Assembly: GCA_026410415.1 (NCBI GenBank)
Contig: JAPMLR010000002.1
Coordinates: forward strand, 186,001 to 250,000
Source: Denitratimonas yunnanensis (SeqCode)
GTDB lineage: Bacteria > Pseudomonadota > Gammaproteobacteria > Xanthomonadales > Xanthomonadaceae
Direction: 5' to 3'
DNA length: 64,000 nt
The notes beneath the pieces were generated by a model, which saw nothing but the letters and a program-made list of their open reading frames with translations, was not told where the DNA came from and ran no database searches. Positions 43,864 through 53,304 of the stretch are shown piece after piece. The position numbers were made by a program, and so were the translations under genes. Within the stretch, counting starts at the first letter, position 1, and each line of letters begins with the position of its first letter.

Positions 43864-45042
43864 CTACAAAAACGCCCCCATCACATCATTCAAAAACCGT
43901 CGCCCGAGTTCCGTAGGCGTCACTCGGTCGCCTTCGGCCGACAACAGTCCGCGTTCGTAAAGTCCGGCGAGTGTCGTGGCGATGGTGCTGCGTGGCAGGC
44001 CGGTGCGGGCTTCGAAATCGCTGAGCGGGAAGCCTTCGTGCAGGCGCAGGGCGTTGAGCATGTAGTCGAAGGGGCGGCGCTCGGGTGCGAGCCATTCATC
44101 GCCGCCGATGCGGGCCTGGCTGGCGGCGGCATCCATGTAGGCCTGCGGGTGTTTGAGTTTCCAGCGGCGCAGGATGCCCTGTTCGGAGGGCAGGGTGATC
44201 TTGCCGTGGGCACCGGCACCGATGCCGAGGTAATCGCCGAAACGCCAGTAGTTGAGGTTGTGCGCGCACTGCCGGCCATCGCGGGCGTAAGCCGAAACTT
44301 CGTAGTGGGCGTAGCCGTGTGTGGCAAGGCTGGCCTGACAGGCTTCCTGCATGTCCCAGGCATCGTCTTCTTCGGGGATGCCCTGTGGCGGGCGGGCGGC
44401 GAATACGGTGTTGGGTTCGAGGGTGAGTTGGTAATGGGAGATGTGCGCCGGTTGCAGGGCGAAGGCGCGATCGAGATCGGCCAGTGCCATGTCGATGTTT
44501 TGCTGCGGCAGGGCGTACATCAGATCAAGATTGATGTTGGTGAAACCGGCGTCCTGCGCCAGTTTCACCGCACGCTCGGCCTGTGCGGCATCGTGGATGC
44601 GGCCCAGTCGTTGCAGACAGCCATCATCGAAACTCTGGATGCCGAAGCTCAGGCGGTTCACGCCGGCGCGTGAGTAGGCTTCGAAACGATCATGCTCGAT
44701 GGTGCCGGGGTTGGTTTCCAGGGTGACTTCCAGGCCGGGGCGAAAGCGCAGCCGGGCTGCCGCTGCACCGAGAAACGCGGCGATGCTGTCGGCGGAGAAC
44801 AGACTCGGCGTACCACCACCGAAGAAGATGCTGGTGACCGGCCGGCCCCAGACCAGTGGCAGATCCTGATCCAGATCGGCCAGCAGGGCGGCGATGTATT
44901 CGCGTTGTGGCAGTTCGCCCTTCTGGCCATGCGAGTTGAAGTCGCAGTACGGGCATTTGCGCACGCACCAGGGGATGTGAACGTAGAGCGCCAGCGGCGG
45001 CAGGGTCAGCATGCGGGGCAGTGGTGGTTGACGGGCAGGCAT
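43864..45042 (-). CDS. hemW: Radical SAM heme chaperone HemW
   Basis: 392 residues. The 4Fe-4S cluster motif CxxxCxxC is CVRKCPYC (Cys26, 30, 33), followed by FFGGGTPSLF and ETNPGTIEHDRF typical of HemN/HemW, with the HemW C-terminal domain. It binds heme and delivers it to respiratory enzymes; it is not coproporphyrinogen dehydrogenase despite older names. The start is uncertain: ATGs ending at 45054, 45042 and 45012 are possible and none has a strong ribosome-binding site. Its 3' end abuts the restriction operon and has a decayed duplicate on the far side. Confidence 0.9.
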   Translation of the reverse strand: MPARQPPLPRMLTLPPLALYVHIPWCVRKCPYCDFNSHGQKGELPQREYIAALLADLDQDLPLVWGRPVTSIFFGGGTPSLFSADSIAAFLGAAAARLRFRPGLEVTLETNPGTIEHDRFEAYSRAGVNRLSFGIQSFDDGCLQRLGRIHDAAQAERAVKLAQDAGFTNINLDLMYALPQQNIDMALADLDRAFALQPAHISHYQLTLEPNTVFAARPPQGIPEEDDAWDMQEACQASLATHGYAHYEVSAYARDGRQCAHNLNYWRFGDYLGIGAGAHGKITLPSEQGILRRWKLKHPQAYMDAAASQARIGGDEWLAPERRPFDYMLNALRLHEGFPLSDFEARTGLPRSTIATTLAGLYERGLLSAEGDRVTPTELGRRFLNDVMGAFL

Positions 45043-45209
45043 TGTGCCGTACATACGCGAACGTACGGCGATGCGGTGCCTTCGGCACTCCCGACGCTTC
45101 AGTTAGACTGGCTTCTTCAAACGTGCCTTCCATGCCAGCCGGTGCCCCGACTGGAGGCAGGGCGCAACAACAAGCATGCGCCGCGCCCACGTGCCGGCAG
45201 GGAGGAACG

Positions 45210-47894
45210 ATGAATCCACGCAATGACACGCCAGACCGCGACCCCACCGAAACGCGTGAATGGTTGGAGTCGCTTCAGGCGGTGATCGAGCGCGAAGGTC
45301 CGGAACGGGCGCATTACCTGCTCGAGTCGATGGTTGACCAGACCCGCCGTGCCGGAGGATTCCTGCCGTTCGCACCCACGACCGAATACGTCAACACCAT
45401 CCCGCCGCATCTGGAAGCCAAGAGCCCGGGCGATGGTGCAATGGAATGGCGGATCCGCTCGCTGATCCGCTGGAACGCGATGGCGATGGTGGTGCGGGCC
45501 AACCGCAAGCCGGGCGATCTGGGTGGGCACATCGCCAGCTTCGCCAGTTCGGCCACGTTGTACGACGTCGGTTTCAACCACTTCTGGCGGGCACCGGGCG
45601 ATGGCCATCCCGGCGACATCCTCTGCATTCAGGGCCATTCCAGCCCCGGCATCTATGCGCGCTCGTTCCTGGAAGGCCGTATCAGCGAAGATCAGCTCGA
45701 CAACTTCCGCATGGAAGTGGACGGGCAAGGCATCGCCTCGTATCCGCATCCGTGGCTGATGCCCGACTACTGGCAGGTGCCGACGGTGTCGATGGGCCTG
45801 GGCCCGATCGCGGCGATCTATCAGGCGCGAAACAGCAAGTATCTGGAACACCGCGGACTGCTGCCCAGGAGCGACCGCAAGATCTGGTGCTTCATGGGCG
45901 ATGGCGAGTGTGACGAGCCGGAAAGCCTGGGCGCGATTTCCGTCGCCGGCCGCGAAGGACTGGACAATCTCGTGTTCGTCATCAACTGCAATCTGCAACG
46001 CCTCGACGGCCCGGTGCGCGGCAACGGCAAGATCATCCAGGAGCTGGAAGGCGTGTTCCGCGGCGCCGGCTGGAACGTCATCAAGGTGGTGTGGGGCAGC
46101 TATTGGGATCCGCTGCTGGCGCGCGACAAGGACGGCGTGCTGCGCAAGCTGATGATGGAAACCGTCGACGGCGAATACCAGAACTGCAAAGCGTTCGGCG
46201 GTGCCTACACGCGTGAACACTTCTTCGGAAAATATCCGGAAACCGCCGCGATGGTGGCCAACATGTCCGATGACGACATCTGGCGCCTCAACCGTGGCGG
46301 CCACGATCCGCACAAGGTTTACGCCGCCTACCATCAAGCGGTGAACACCAGGGGCATGCCGACCGTGATTCTGGCCAAGACGGTGAAGGGTTACGGCATG
46401 GGATCGGCAGGCGAATCGCTCAATCCCACGCATCAGACCAAGAAGCTCGACGACGAGGCCGTGCGTGCTTTCCGTGATCGTTTCAACATCCCGATTTCGG
46501 ACGAGCAGCTGGTCGACGGCAAGGTGCCGTTCTATCACCCCGGCGAGGATTCGCCGGAAGTGCAGTACATGAAGGCGCGTCGTGCCGAGCTCGGCGGTTT
46601 CCTGCCGCAGCGTCGGCGCAAGTCCGGCGAGAGTTTCGAGGTGCCGGCGCTGAGCACCTTCGATCGCCTGCTCAAGAGCACCGGCGATCGCGAGATCAGT
46701 ACGACGATGTCGTTCGTGCAGGCGCTCAACATCATCCTGCGCGACAAGCAGGTCGGGCCGCGCGTGGTGCCGATCGTGGCCGACGAGGCCCGCACTTTCG
46801 GCATGGAGGGGTTGTTCCGCCAGATCGGCATCTACGCGTCTGCTGGCCAGAAGTACAAGCCGGTCGATGCCGACCAATTGATGTACTACCGCGAGGACCA
46901 GACCGGGCAGGTATTGCAGGAAGGCATCACCGAGGCCGGCGCGTTCGCCTCGTGGATGGCTTGCGCCACCAGCTACAGCAACAACGATCTGCCGCTGCTG
47001 CCGTTCTTCATCTTCTATTCGATGTTCGGCTTCCAGCGCATCGGCGACGCCGCGTGGCAAGCGGCCGACATGCGCGCGCGCGGCTTCCTGCTCGGTGCCA
47101 CCGCCGGGCGTACCACGCTCAACGGCGAGGGCCTGCAGCACGAGGATGGTCACTCGCATCTGCTGGCCGGCGCCATCCCGAATTGCCGGGCGTATGACCC
47201 CACCTTCGGTTACGAGGTCACGGTGATCCTGCAGTACGGCATGCAGCGCATGATGGCCGAGCAGGTGGACGAGTACTACTACATCACGTTGATGAACGAG
47301 AACTACCCGCACCCGGAAATGCCTGAAGGTGCGGTGGAGGGCATCGTCAAAGGCATGTATCTGCTCAGGGATGGCGGCAAGCCGAAGAAGGGCGAGCTGC
47401 GCGTGCAGCTGCTCGGCTCGGGCACGATCCTGCGTGAAGTCATCGCGGCGGCGGAGTTGCTCGACAAGGAGTTCGGCGTGGCTGCGGACATCTGGAGCTG
47501 CCCCAGCTTCACGGAACTGCGGCGCGATGGTTACGACGCCGAGCGCTGGAACCGGCTGCATCCCGAGGCCAGGTCGCCGCGCGTTCCGTACGTGACGCAG
47601 TTGCTGGACGGTCGCGCCGGCCCGGCGATCGCCGCCACCGACTACGTGCGTGGCTTCGCCGAGCAGATCCGTCCATTCGTGCCGCAGCGCTATACCGTGC
47701 TGGGAACCGATGGCTTCGGCCGTTCCGACACCCGTGCCAATTTGCGTCGCTTCTTCGAGGTGGACCGCTACCACATCGCCCATGCCGCCATCGCCGCGTT
47801 GGCGCAGGACGGCAAGATGAACGCGAAGGACGTGGCGCGCGCGATCAAGGCCTTCGGGATTGATCCGGATGTGCCGAATCCGGCCACGGTGTGA
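45210..47894 (+). CDS. aceE: Pyruvate dehydrogenase E1 component (homodimeric)
   Basis: 894 residues, normal for AceE. Thiamine-diphosphate enzyme that decarboxylates pyruvate and acetylates the E2 lipoyl domain in the pyruvate dehydrogenase complex. The ThDP motif is GDGECDEPES to NCNLQRLDGP (about 230-265), and the N-terminal ETREWLESLQ and PHPWLMPDYWQVPTVSMGLG segments are well conserved. GGAGG four bases before the ATG fixes the start. The aceF and lpd genes are not next to it; a methyltransferase gene follows instead. It is divergent from hemW, with control signals in the 167-base spacer. Confidence 0.97.
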   Translation: MNPRNDTPDRDPTETREWLESLQAVIEREGPERAHYLLESMVDQTRRAGGFLPFAPTTEYVNTIPPHLEAKSPGDGAMEWRIRSLIRWNAMAMVVRANRKPGDLGGHIASFASSATLYDVGFNHFWRAPGDGHPGDILCIQGHSSPGIYARSFLEGRISEDQLDNFRMEVDGQGIASYPHPWLMPDYWQVPTVSMGLGPIAAIYQARNSKYLEHRGLLPRSDRKIWCFMGDGECDEPESLGAISVAGREGLDNLVFVINCNLQRLDGPVRGNGKIIQELEGVFRGAGWNVIKVVWGSYWDPLLARDKDGVLRKLMMETVDGEYQNCKAFGGAYTREHFFGKYPETAAMVANMSDDDIWRLNRGGHDPHKVYAAYHQAVNTRGMPTVILAKTVKGYGMGSAGESLNPTHQTKKLDDEAVRAFRDRFNIPISDEQLVDGKVPFYHPGEDSPEVQYMKARRAELGGFLPQRRRKSGESFEVPALSTFDRLLKSTGDREISTTMSFVQALNIILRDKQVGPRVVPIVADEARTFGMEGLFRQIGIYASAGQKYKPVDADQLMYYREDQTGQVLQEGITEAGAFASWMACATSYSNNDLPLLPFFIFYSMFGFQRIGDAAWQAADMRARGFLLGATAGRTTLNGEGLQHEDGHSHLLAGAIPNCRAYDPTFGYEVTVILQYGMQRMMAEQVDEYYYITLMNENYPHPEMPEGAVEGIVKGMYLLRDGGKPKKGELRVQLLGSGTILREVIAAAELLDKEFGVAADIWSCPSFTELRRDGYDAERWNRLHPEARSPRVPYVTQLLDGRAGPAIAATDYVRGFAEQIRPFVPQRYTVLGTDGFGRSDTRANLRRFFEVDRYHIAHAAIAALAQDGKMNAKDVARAIKAFGIDPDVPNPATV

Positions 47895-47917
47895 CGTCGG
47901 AAGCGACGGGTATCGCA

Positions 47918-47941
47918 GCATCGCCGGCGTGCCGGCGATGC
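47918..47941 (+). other. Hairpin after aceE
   Basis: GCATCGCCGG and CCGGCGATGC (10-bp stem, 4-base loop) follow the aceE stop by 24 bases. No T tail, so it may be a factor-dependent terminator or mRNA end protector. Confidence 0.5.
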
Positions 47942-47972
47942 GCGTGATGGCCGATCCCCGGGTCTCAGCCCG

Positions 47973-48713
47973 ATGAAGATGCTGTCGCGACTCCGTTCCG
48001 GCATGGCAGCGCTGGAATGGGGCCGGTTTTCCGCACGCTTTGCGCGCTGTCCTTTTTGCGGTCGCTCCTTGTTCGTTCGATTGAACGATGGCGAAGCCGG
48101 CGTGCGCTGCGTGCAATGTGCGGCGAGCACCGTGCACTTGTCCGTCGGCCTGGCGCTGGCAAATGAGATTCCCGATCTTTCCCGCCTGCAGGTCTACGAG
48201 CTTTCCGCAGCTGGACCGCTGGTCGAGCACCTGCGCAGACAGGCGCGCACGGCGGACTTCTCCGAATACCATCCGGATGCGGCGCCTGGCACGATGTGGC
48301 GCGGCGTGCGCTGCGAGGACGTGCAGGCGTTGAGCTGGCCGGATGCGAGTTTCGATCTGGTGACGCATTCGGAAGTGTTCGAGCACGTTCCCGATGACGC
48401 GCGCGGATTTTCCGAGCTGCGCCGGGTGCTGCGTCCGGGCGGAATGATGGTGTTCACGGTGCCGCTGTCCGATGCGCCGCGTACGGTGGAGCGTGCCCGG
48501 TTGACGGAGGGAGGCATCGAGCATCTGCTGCCGCCGGAGCATCACGTCGATCCGTTCAAGGGGAACGAGCCGGTGCTGGTTTTTCGCGATTACGGATGTG
48601 ACATCACGCAGCGGCTCGAACGCGCAGGTTTTGGCGGAGTGAGGATCGAAACGCCGGTTTTCCCGGTGCCGTGGGCGCGGCTGCGACCAGTGGTGCGTGC
48701 GACCGCAGTCTGA
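47973..48713 (+). CDS. SAM-dependent methyltransferase with N-terminal zinc ribbon
   Basis: 246 residues. The N-terminus has a CPFC...CVQC zinc-ribbon-like pair (about 26-48). The rest is a class I methyltransferase of the UbiE/Methyltransf_11 type: YELSAAGPL, then DVQALSWPDASFDLVTHSEV, FEHVPDDARGFSELRRVLRP and GGMMVFTVPLS. The glycine-rich SAM loop is weakly conserved (YELSAAGP), and the substrate is unknown. The start ATG has no clear ribosome-binding site, and an ATG six bases downstream is equally possible. Confidence 0.78.
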   Translation: MKMLSRLRSGMAALEWGRFSARFARCPFCGRSLFVRLNDGEAGVRCVQCAASTVHLSVGLALANEIPDLSRLQVYELSAAGPLVEHLRRQARTADFSEYHPDAAPGTMWRGVRCEDVQALSWPDASFDLVTHSEVFEHVPDDARGFSELRRVLRPGGMMVFTVPLSDAPRTVERARLTEGGIEHLLPPEHHVDPFKGNEPVLVFRDYGCDITQRLERAGFGGVRIETPVFPVPWARLRPVVRATAV

Positions 48714-48812
48714 ATTGTGTCCGGGCTCCAGTTGCATGCGTCACTGCCGTTGTCTCCGTGTTAGGTTGAGTGCGCGCATCCTTTTCCAACTTCATCGCGA
48801 CAGGAGATTTTC

Positions 48813-49409
48813 ATGAACGCTCGTGCAAGAAACCTTGTGGTTGCCCTGGCTGTTGCCTGCGCGGCGACGGCGTGTTCGCCATCTGCCGACCCCCCTGCGC
48901 CACCTGCACCTCCGCCGCCGCCTGCAGCGCCGCCCGCTCCACCGCCTCCGCCCGTGCTTCGCGCATCGAGTGCGATGGCCGAACTCGTGGCCACCGAAGG
49001 CAATACCGCCACCGGCACACTGACCTTGGCCGCCGAATCAGGCGGCGTGCATATCACCGGCAGCCTGACCGGTGTCGCGCCGGGCGGCATGCATGGCTTC
49101 CATGTGCATGAAACCGGCGATTGCAGCGCACCGGACGCATCGAGCGCGGGCCCCCACTTCAATCCCGAGGGGCATGCGCATGGTCATCCGGGCCATGGCG
49201 AGCATCATGCCGGCGACATGCCGAACCTCGCGGCCGATGACTCGGGCACGCTGGTGGTCGATGTGCAGGTAGCCGGCATCACGCTCGGCGATGGTGGTGC
49301 CACCGACATCCTCGGGCGAGCCATCGTTCTGCATGCCAGTGCCGACGACTACACCACGCAGCCGGCCGGGGATTCCGGCCCGCGCATCGCCTGCGGCGTG
49401 ATTCGTTGA
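48813..49409 (+). CDS. sodC: Cu/Zn superoxide dismutase lipoprotein
   Basis: 198 residues. Lipoprotein signal with lipobox AATAC (Cys about 21), a long Pro/Ala linker (about 23-47), and a SodC domain. The metal-binding segments are GMHGFHVHETGDCS, GPHFNPEGHAHGHPGHGEHH and a conserved Asp in GDMPNL; the tail is GRAIVLHASADDYTTQPAGD and IACGVIR. Both disulfide Cys (GDCS and IACG) are present. It removes superoxide in the periplasm. AGGAG precedes the ATG. The Pro-rich linker probably lets the enzyme extend from the membrane. Confidence 0.93.
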   Translation: MNARARNLVVALAVACAATACSPSADPPAPPAPPPPPAAPPAPPPPPVLRASSAMAELVATEGNTATGTLTLAAESGGVHITGSLTGVAPGGMHGFHVHETGDCSAPDASSAGPHFNPEGHAHGHPGHGEHHAGDMPNLAADDSGTLVVDVQVAGITLGDGGATDILGRAIVLHASADDYTTQPAGDSGPRIACGVIR

Positions 49410-49422
49410 TGTGATGCGTACA

Positions 49423-49456
49423 CGCCCTGCCGCGATGCGAGCGGCAGGGCGCTTCT
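49423..49456 (+). terminator. Probable sodC terminator
   Basis: CGCCCTGCCGC (49423-49433) pairs perfectly with GCGGCAGGGCG (49441-49451) around a 7-base loop, followed by CTTCTG. Strong stem, weak T tail; it lies between sodC and glnE. Confidence 0.6.
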
Positions 49457-49471
49457 GCCAGAATCGCGGGG

Positions 49472-52288
49472 ATGAACAGCCTTCCTGCGCCCTTGGTCGA
49501 ACTCCTGAAACGCCAGCGCGAACGCCTGCGCGAGGCAGCGCCGAAGGCATTGGCGCAGCACGATGCGCGCGATGGGCAGGCGGCGCGGCTGGATCGGTTG
49601 CTGATCGCGAGTGATTACGCCCTCGACCAGATGTGCCGGTATCCGGAGATGCTGTCCGAACTGGATACCGGAAGCGGAGGTCTGGTGCTTGATGCGGGTG
49701 CGGAGGAACGCTGGCCGTTCGCCCTGCGTCGGTACCGGCACGCCCAGAGCGTGCGCCTGATCCATCGTGACGTGAATGGCATCGACCGGGTGGAAGACAC
49801 TCTGGCCGGCACATCGCAATTGGCCGAGCGCTGCTTGTCGGGCGCACTCGACGCACTCGTCACCGGGATGGAAGCCAGCCACGGCACGCCGCGCGATGCG
49901 CGCGGCACTGCGCAGCGCCTGGTCGTGTTCGGTTTGGGCAAGCTCGGCGGCAGCGAGCTCAATTTTTCTTCCGACATCGATCTGGTGTTCGCGTTTCCGG
50001 AAGGCGGCGAAAGCGACGGCACCCGCGCGCTGGACAACAGCGTGTATTTCCAGCGCCTGGGTCAGCGCCTGATCCAGTTGCTCGCCGACTCCACCGCCGA
50101 AGGCATGGCGTATCGGGTGGACATGCGACTGCGCCCGTTCGGGCAGGTGGGACGGTTGGCGTTGTCGTTCACCGCCATGGAGCAGTACTTCCAGCGCGAG
50201 GGGCGTGACTGGGAGCGCTATGCGTGGGTCAAGGCGCGCCCGGTGGCGGGCGATCTGGCGCAAGGCGAGCGTTTCCTGTCGATGTTGCGCCCCTTCGTCT
50301 ACCGACGCTATCTGGATTTCGGCGCCTTCGAAGGGCTTCGCGAGATGAAGTCCATGATCGAGTCCGAGGTGCAGCGCCGCGATCTGAACGCACACCTGAA
50401 ACTGGGGCGCGGCGGCATTCGCGAGATCGAGTTCATCGTGCAGCTGCAGCAGTTGATCCGCGCCGGACGCGAGCCGGCATTGCGGGTGCGCGCGCTGCTT
50501 CCGGCGCTGGCGCGGCTTCGCGACCGTGGCTATATCCCCGATCACAGCGCCGAGGCGCTGGCCTCGGCCTACCGTTTCCTGCGCCGACTGGAAAACCGGG
50601 TGCAGATGCTGCGCGAAGAACAGACCCACAGCGTGCCCGATGACGCGATCGACCGCGCGCGTCTGGCCCATGGCCTGGGGTTTTCCGACTGGGAGACGTT
50701 GTCGGTCGCGCTGGAGCAGCATCGCGATGCCGTGTCGCGCGAGTTTGCGCGGGTGTTCGAGGCGCGCAGCGCGCGGGCTCCGGGCAATGCGCGCGCCGAT
50801 GTGACGCAGATGGCCGATGTCTGGCGGGATCCCGACGACGACGCTGCCGCCGGGCATTTGGCCGATGCGGGCTTCATCGATGCCGACGCGCTGGCGCGGC
50901 AGCTGCGTGGATTCCACCGGCTTCCTGCGCTGACGACGATGTCGGCACGGGCACGAGCGCGACTGGATCGGGTGCTGCCGGCGTTGCTCGCCGCTGCGGC
51001 TGGAAGCGGCTCTCCCGATGCGGTGGCCGAACGCGGTCTGGCACTGGTGCAGGCAGTGCTGCGGCGATCCAGCTATCTGGCCCTGCTCGACGAGCAGCCA
51101 GCCGCCATGTTCCGGCTGGTGGAGGTGATGGCGGGCAGTCGCTGGATGGCAGAACGCCTGTGCGCGCATCCGTTGCTGCTGGATGACCTGCTCGATGCGC
51201 GTGCCGATGCGATACCACCGACGCGCGCCGAAGTCGGAGAGGCACTGACGCGCACCTTGGCGAACCTGTCTGCCGATGACGCCGAGACGCGCATCCACGG
51301 CCTCAACGAGTTTCGCCAGAGTTTCGCGTTCCGGGTCGCTCGGGCGCGGCTGATCGACCGGCAATCTGCCGGTGAATCCACCCGCCAGCTCGCGTTCGTG
51401 GCCGAGGCCGTGATCGGTGCGGTGTTGCCGATGGCGATGGACGACCTCGCCAGGCAGCACGGTCGCTTGCCTCGGGGAGGGTTGGCGGTGGTGGCCTATG
51501 GCAGTTTCGGCGGCAAGGAGCTTGGGTTCGGCTCGGATCTCGATCTGGTGTTTCTTTACGACGGTGTGTCGCCCGACATGGAAAGCGACGGCCCGCGTCC
51601 GCTCGATGCGATGCGCTATTACACCCGGCTGGTGCAGAAGGTCATTTCGATGCTGGCGATGCCCTCGCCTGCGGGGCGACTGTACGAAGCCGATTTGCGG
51701 TTGCGGCCCGATGGCGGGAAGGGACTGCTGGTGTCCAGCATCGAGAGCTTTTCCGCCTACCAGCGCGAGCGCGCCTGGGCATGGGAGCAGCAGGCGCTGG
51801 TCCGTGCCCGCGCGGTCGCAGGTGACGCCGAGGTGATGCAGGCCTTCACTCAGGTGCGCAGGCACGTGTTGTGTGCGCGACGCGATGCCGCTGCGGTGCG
51901 CGCCGATGCGGTGTCGATGCGGCTGCGCATGCGCGCCGAGCTGGATCGGTCGAGCGAAGGGATGTTCGATCTCAAGCAGGGCGAGGGCGGTCTGGTGGAT
52001 CTGGAGTTCCTGTTGCAGGCGGGGGTGTTGATGTACGCCCACGCTGCGCCCGATCTCGTCGCCAGCACACGCACGCCCGAGTTGATCGATGCGTTGGCGA
52101 CGCACGGTTTCCTCGCGCAGGCCACGGCACAGGCGTTGCGTGACGCGCATGAACAGCTCTCCGGCCGCGCACTGGCCTGTACCCTGGATGGCCGTCCACG
52201 CCTGATGGCATGTGATGGCGATCTGGATGTCGCGCGTCAGGCGGTCAGGCAGGCGTGGCGTGAACATCTGGATGTGGCGACTGCGTGA
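49472..52288 (+). CDS. glnE: Bifunctional glutamine synthetase adenylyltransferase/deadenylase
   Basis: 938 residues, the normal length. It adds and removes AMP on glutamine synthetase under control of PII, tuning nitrogen assimilation. Two nucleotidyltransferase domains are visible: the N-terminal deadenylase with LGKLGGSELNFSSDIDLVF and the C-terminal adenylyltransferase with YGSFGGKELGFGSDLDLVF, each with the DxD metal motif. It is followed by an SDR gene whose start overlaps its stop. Confidence 0.96.
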   Translation: MNSLPAPLVELLKRQRERLREAAPKALAQHDARDGQAARLDRLLIASDYALDQMCRYPEMLSELDTGSGGLVLDAGAEERWPFALRRYRHAQSVRLIHRDVNGIDRVEDTLAGTSQLAERCLSGALDALVTGMEASHGTPRDARGTAQRLVVFGLGKLGGSELNFSSDIDLVFAFPEGGESDGTRALDNSVYFQRLGQRLIQLLADSTAEGMAYRVDMRLRPFGQVGRLALSFTAMEQYFQREGRDWERYAWVKARPVAGDLAQGERFLSMLRPFVYRRYLDFGAFEGLREMKSMIESEVQRRDLNAHLKLGRGGIREIEFIVQLQQLIRAGREPALRVRALLPALARLRDRGYIPDHSAEALASAYRFLRRLENRVQMLREEQTHSVPDDAIDRARLAHGLGFSDWETLSVALEQHRDAVSREFARVFEARSARAPGNARADVTQMADVWRDPDDDAAAGHLADAGFIDADALARQLRGFHRLPALTTMSARARARLDRVLPALLAAAAGSGSPDAVAERGLALVQAVLRRSSYLALLDEQPAAMFRLVEVMAGSRWMAERLCAHPLLLDDLLDARADAIPPTRAEVGEALTRTLANLSADDAETRIHGLNEFRQSFAFRVARARLIDRQSAGESTRQLAFVAEAVIGAVLPMAMDDLARQHGRLPRGGLAVVAYGSFGGKELGFGSDLDLVFLYDGVSPDMESDGPRPLDAMRYYTRLVQKVISMLAMPSPAGRLYEADLRLRPDGGKGLLVSSIESFSAYQRERAWAWEQQALVRARAVAGDAEVMQAFTQVRRHVLCARRDAAAVRADAVSMRLRMRAELDRSSEGMFDLKQGEGGLVDLEFLLQAGVLMYAHAAPDLVASTRTPELIDALATHGFLAQATAQALRDAHEQLSGRALACTLDGRPRLMACDGDLDVARQAVRQAWREHLDVATA

Positions 52289-53172
52289 TGCGTAGCGCTG
52301 CGCCAAGCCGACCCATGCGTGCCCTCGTTCTCGGAGCAACCGGGCAGATAGGACGCTTCCTGTTGCAGGAGCTTGTGGCGCATGGCGTCGAAGTGGAGGC
52401 GGTGTCACGCGATGCGCAGTCGCTGCAGCCGGGGGTGGGCTGGCGGCGCTTCGATCTGTATGTACAGGGCGATGCCATGCAACGTCCCGATGTGGTGTTC
52501 AGCGCCGGTCCGCTGGATGGCCTGCTGGCCTGGCTCTCGCGCACGCGGCATCGGCCTGCACGCATCGTGGCGTTCAGTTCCACCAGCGCCGCGACCAAAC
52601 AGGATTCGCCCGATGCGGCCGAACGCGAACTGGCCCTCCATCTGCAACGCTGCGAGAGGGCACTGGAAATGCATTGCGATGCACGCGGCATCGGCTGGAC
52701 GATCCTGCGCCCGACGCTGGTCTACGGTTGCGGCCTGGACGCCAACCTCAGTCGCATCGCGGCACTCGCGCGCAGATGGCGTCTCGTGCCGTTGCCCAGC
52801 GATGCGGTCGGCCTGCGCCAGCCGGTTCACGCGCACGATCTGGCGGTTTGCGCACGGGTTGCCGCAAACACCGGCAAGAGTTTGCGCAAACGTTACGATT
52901 TGTGCGGAGGAGAGGCACTTTCCTATCTTGAAATGGTGCGTCGCACCGTAGCCTGCCTGCAACCGCCGGCGCGGATCCTGCTGCTGCCGCCGTGGCTGTT
53001 CCGGGGCGTGGCGCATCTTGCTGCGCGGCTTCGCGTGGTCACCGACTTCGGGCCGGGAATGCTTGAAAGGATGCGGCAGGATCTGGTGTTCGACGCTGCC
53101 GCCGCGGCACGCGACCTGGACTGGTCGCCGCGCCCGTTCCGGCCCGAGCCGGGAAACTTTCCGGACGGATAG
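52288..53172 (+). CDS. NAD(P)-binding extended SDR family protein
   Basis: 294 residues. Rossmann motif GATGQIG near the N-terminus, then RPTLVYGCGLD and GLRQPVHAHDLA resembling nucleoside-diphosphate-sugar epimerase-like proteins. The usual YxxxK active-site pair is not clear (the YxxxK position falls in a region reading ELALHLQRCERALE), so enzymatic activity is uncertain. The start overlaps the glnE TGA (GTGATG; ATG 52288 or GTG 52285), suggesting translational coupling to glnE. Function unknown. Confidence 0.75.
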   Translation: MRSAAPSRPMRALVLGATGQIGRFLLQELVAHGVEVEAVSRDAQSLQPGVGWRRFDLYVQGDAMQRPDVVFSAGPLDGLLAWLSRTRHRPARIVAFSSTSAATKQDSPDAAERELALHLQRCERALEMHCDARGIGWTILRPTLVYGCGLDANLSRIAALARRWRLVPLPSDAVGLRQPVHAHDLAVCARVAANTGKSLRKRYDLCGGEALSYLEMVRRTVACLQPPARILLLPPWLFRGVAHLAARLRVVTDFGPGMLERMRQDLVFDAAAAARDLDWSPRPFRPEPGNFPDG

Positions 53173-53231
53173 CGTGCGATGACGTGCTGCGTCGCAGCAT
53201 GAAATCCCTGCTCAGACCATACGCCGCAGCA

Positions 53232-53261
53232 TTGCTAACCGCTGAACGCGATACCTATGAT
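53232..53261 (+). promoter_or_regulatory. Putative promoter of the lipase operon
   Basis: TTGCTA (53232-53237) and TATGAT (53256-53261) are spaced by 18 bases, 43 bases before the lipase ATG. Good -10 match. It starts the envelope lipid cluster. Confidence 0.45.
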
Positions 53262-53304
53262 ACGAGGCCCCTCGCTTACCACCGGCTGCCGAAGGAAATA
53301 CAAC

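Noticed and set aside
45117..48737. 1206-residue open frame on the minus strand
   Set aside because: It is antisense to aceE and the methyltransferase, which carry clear family motifs and ribosome-binding sites.
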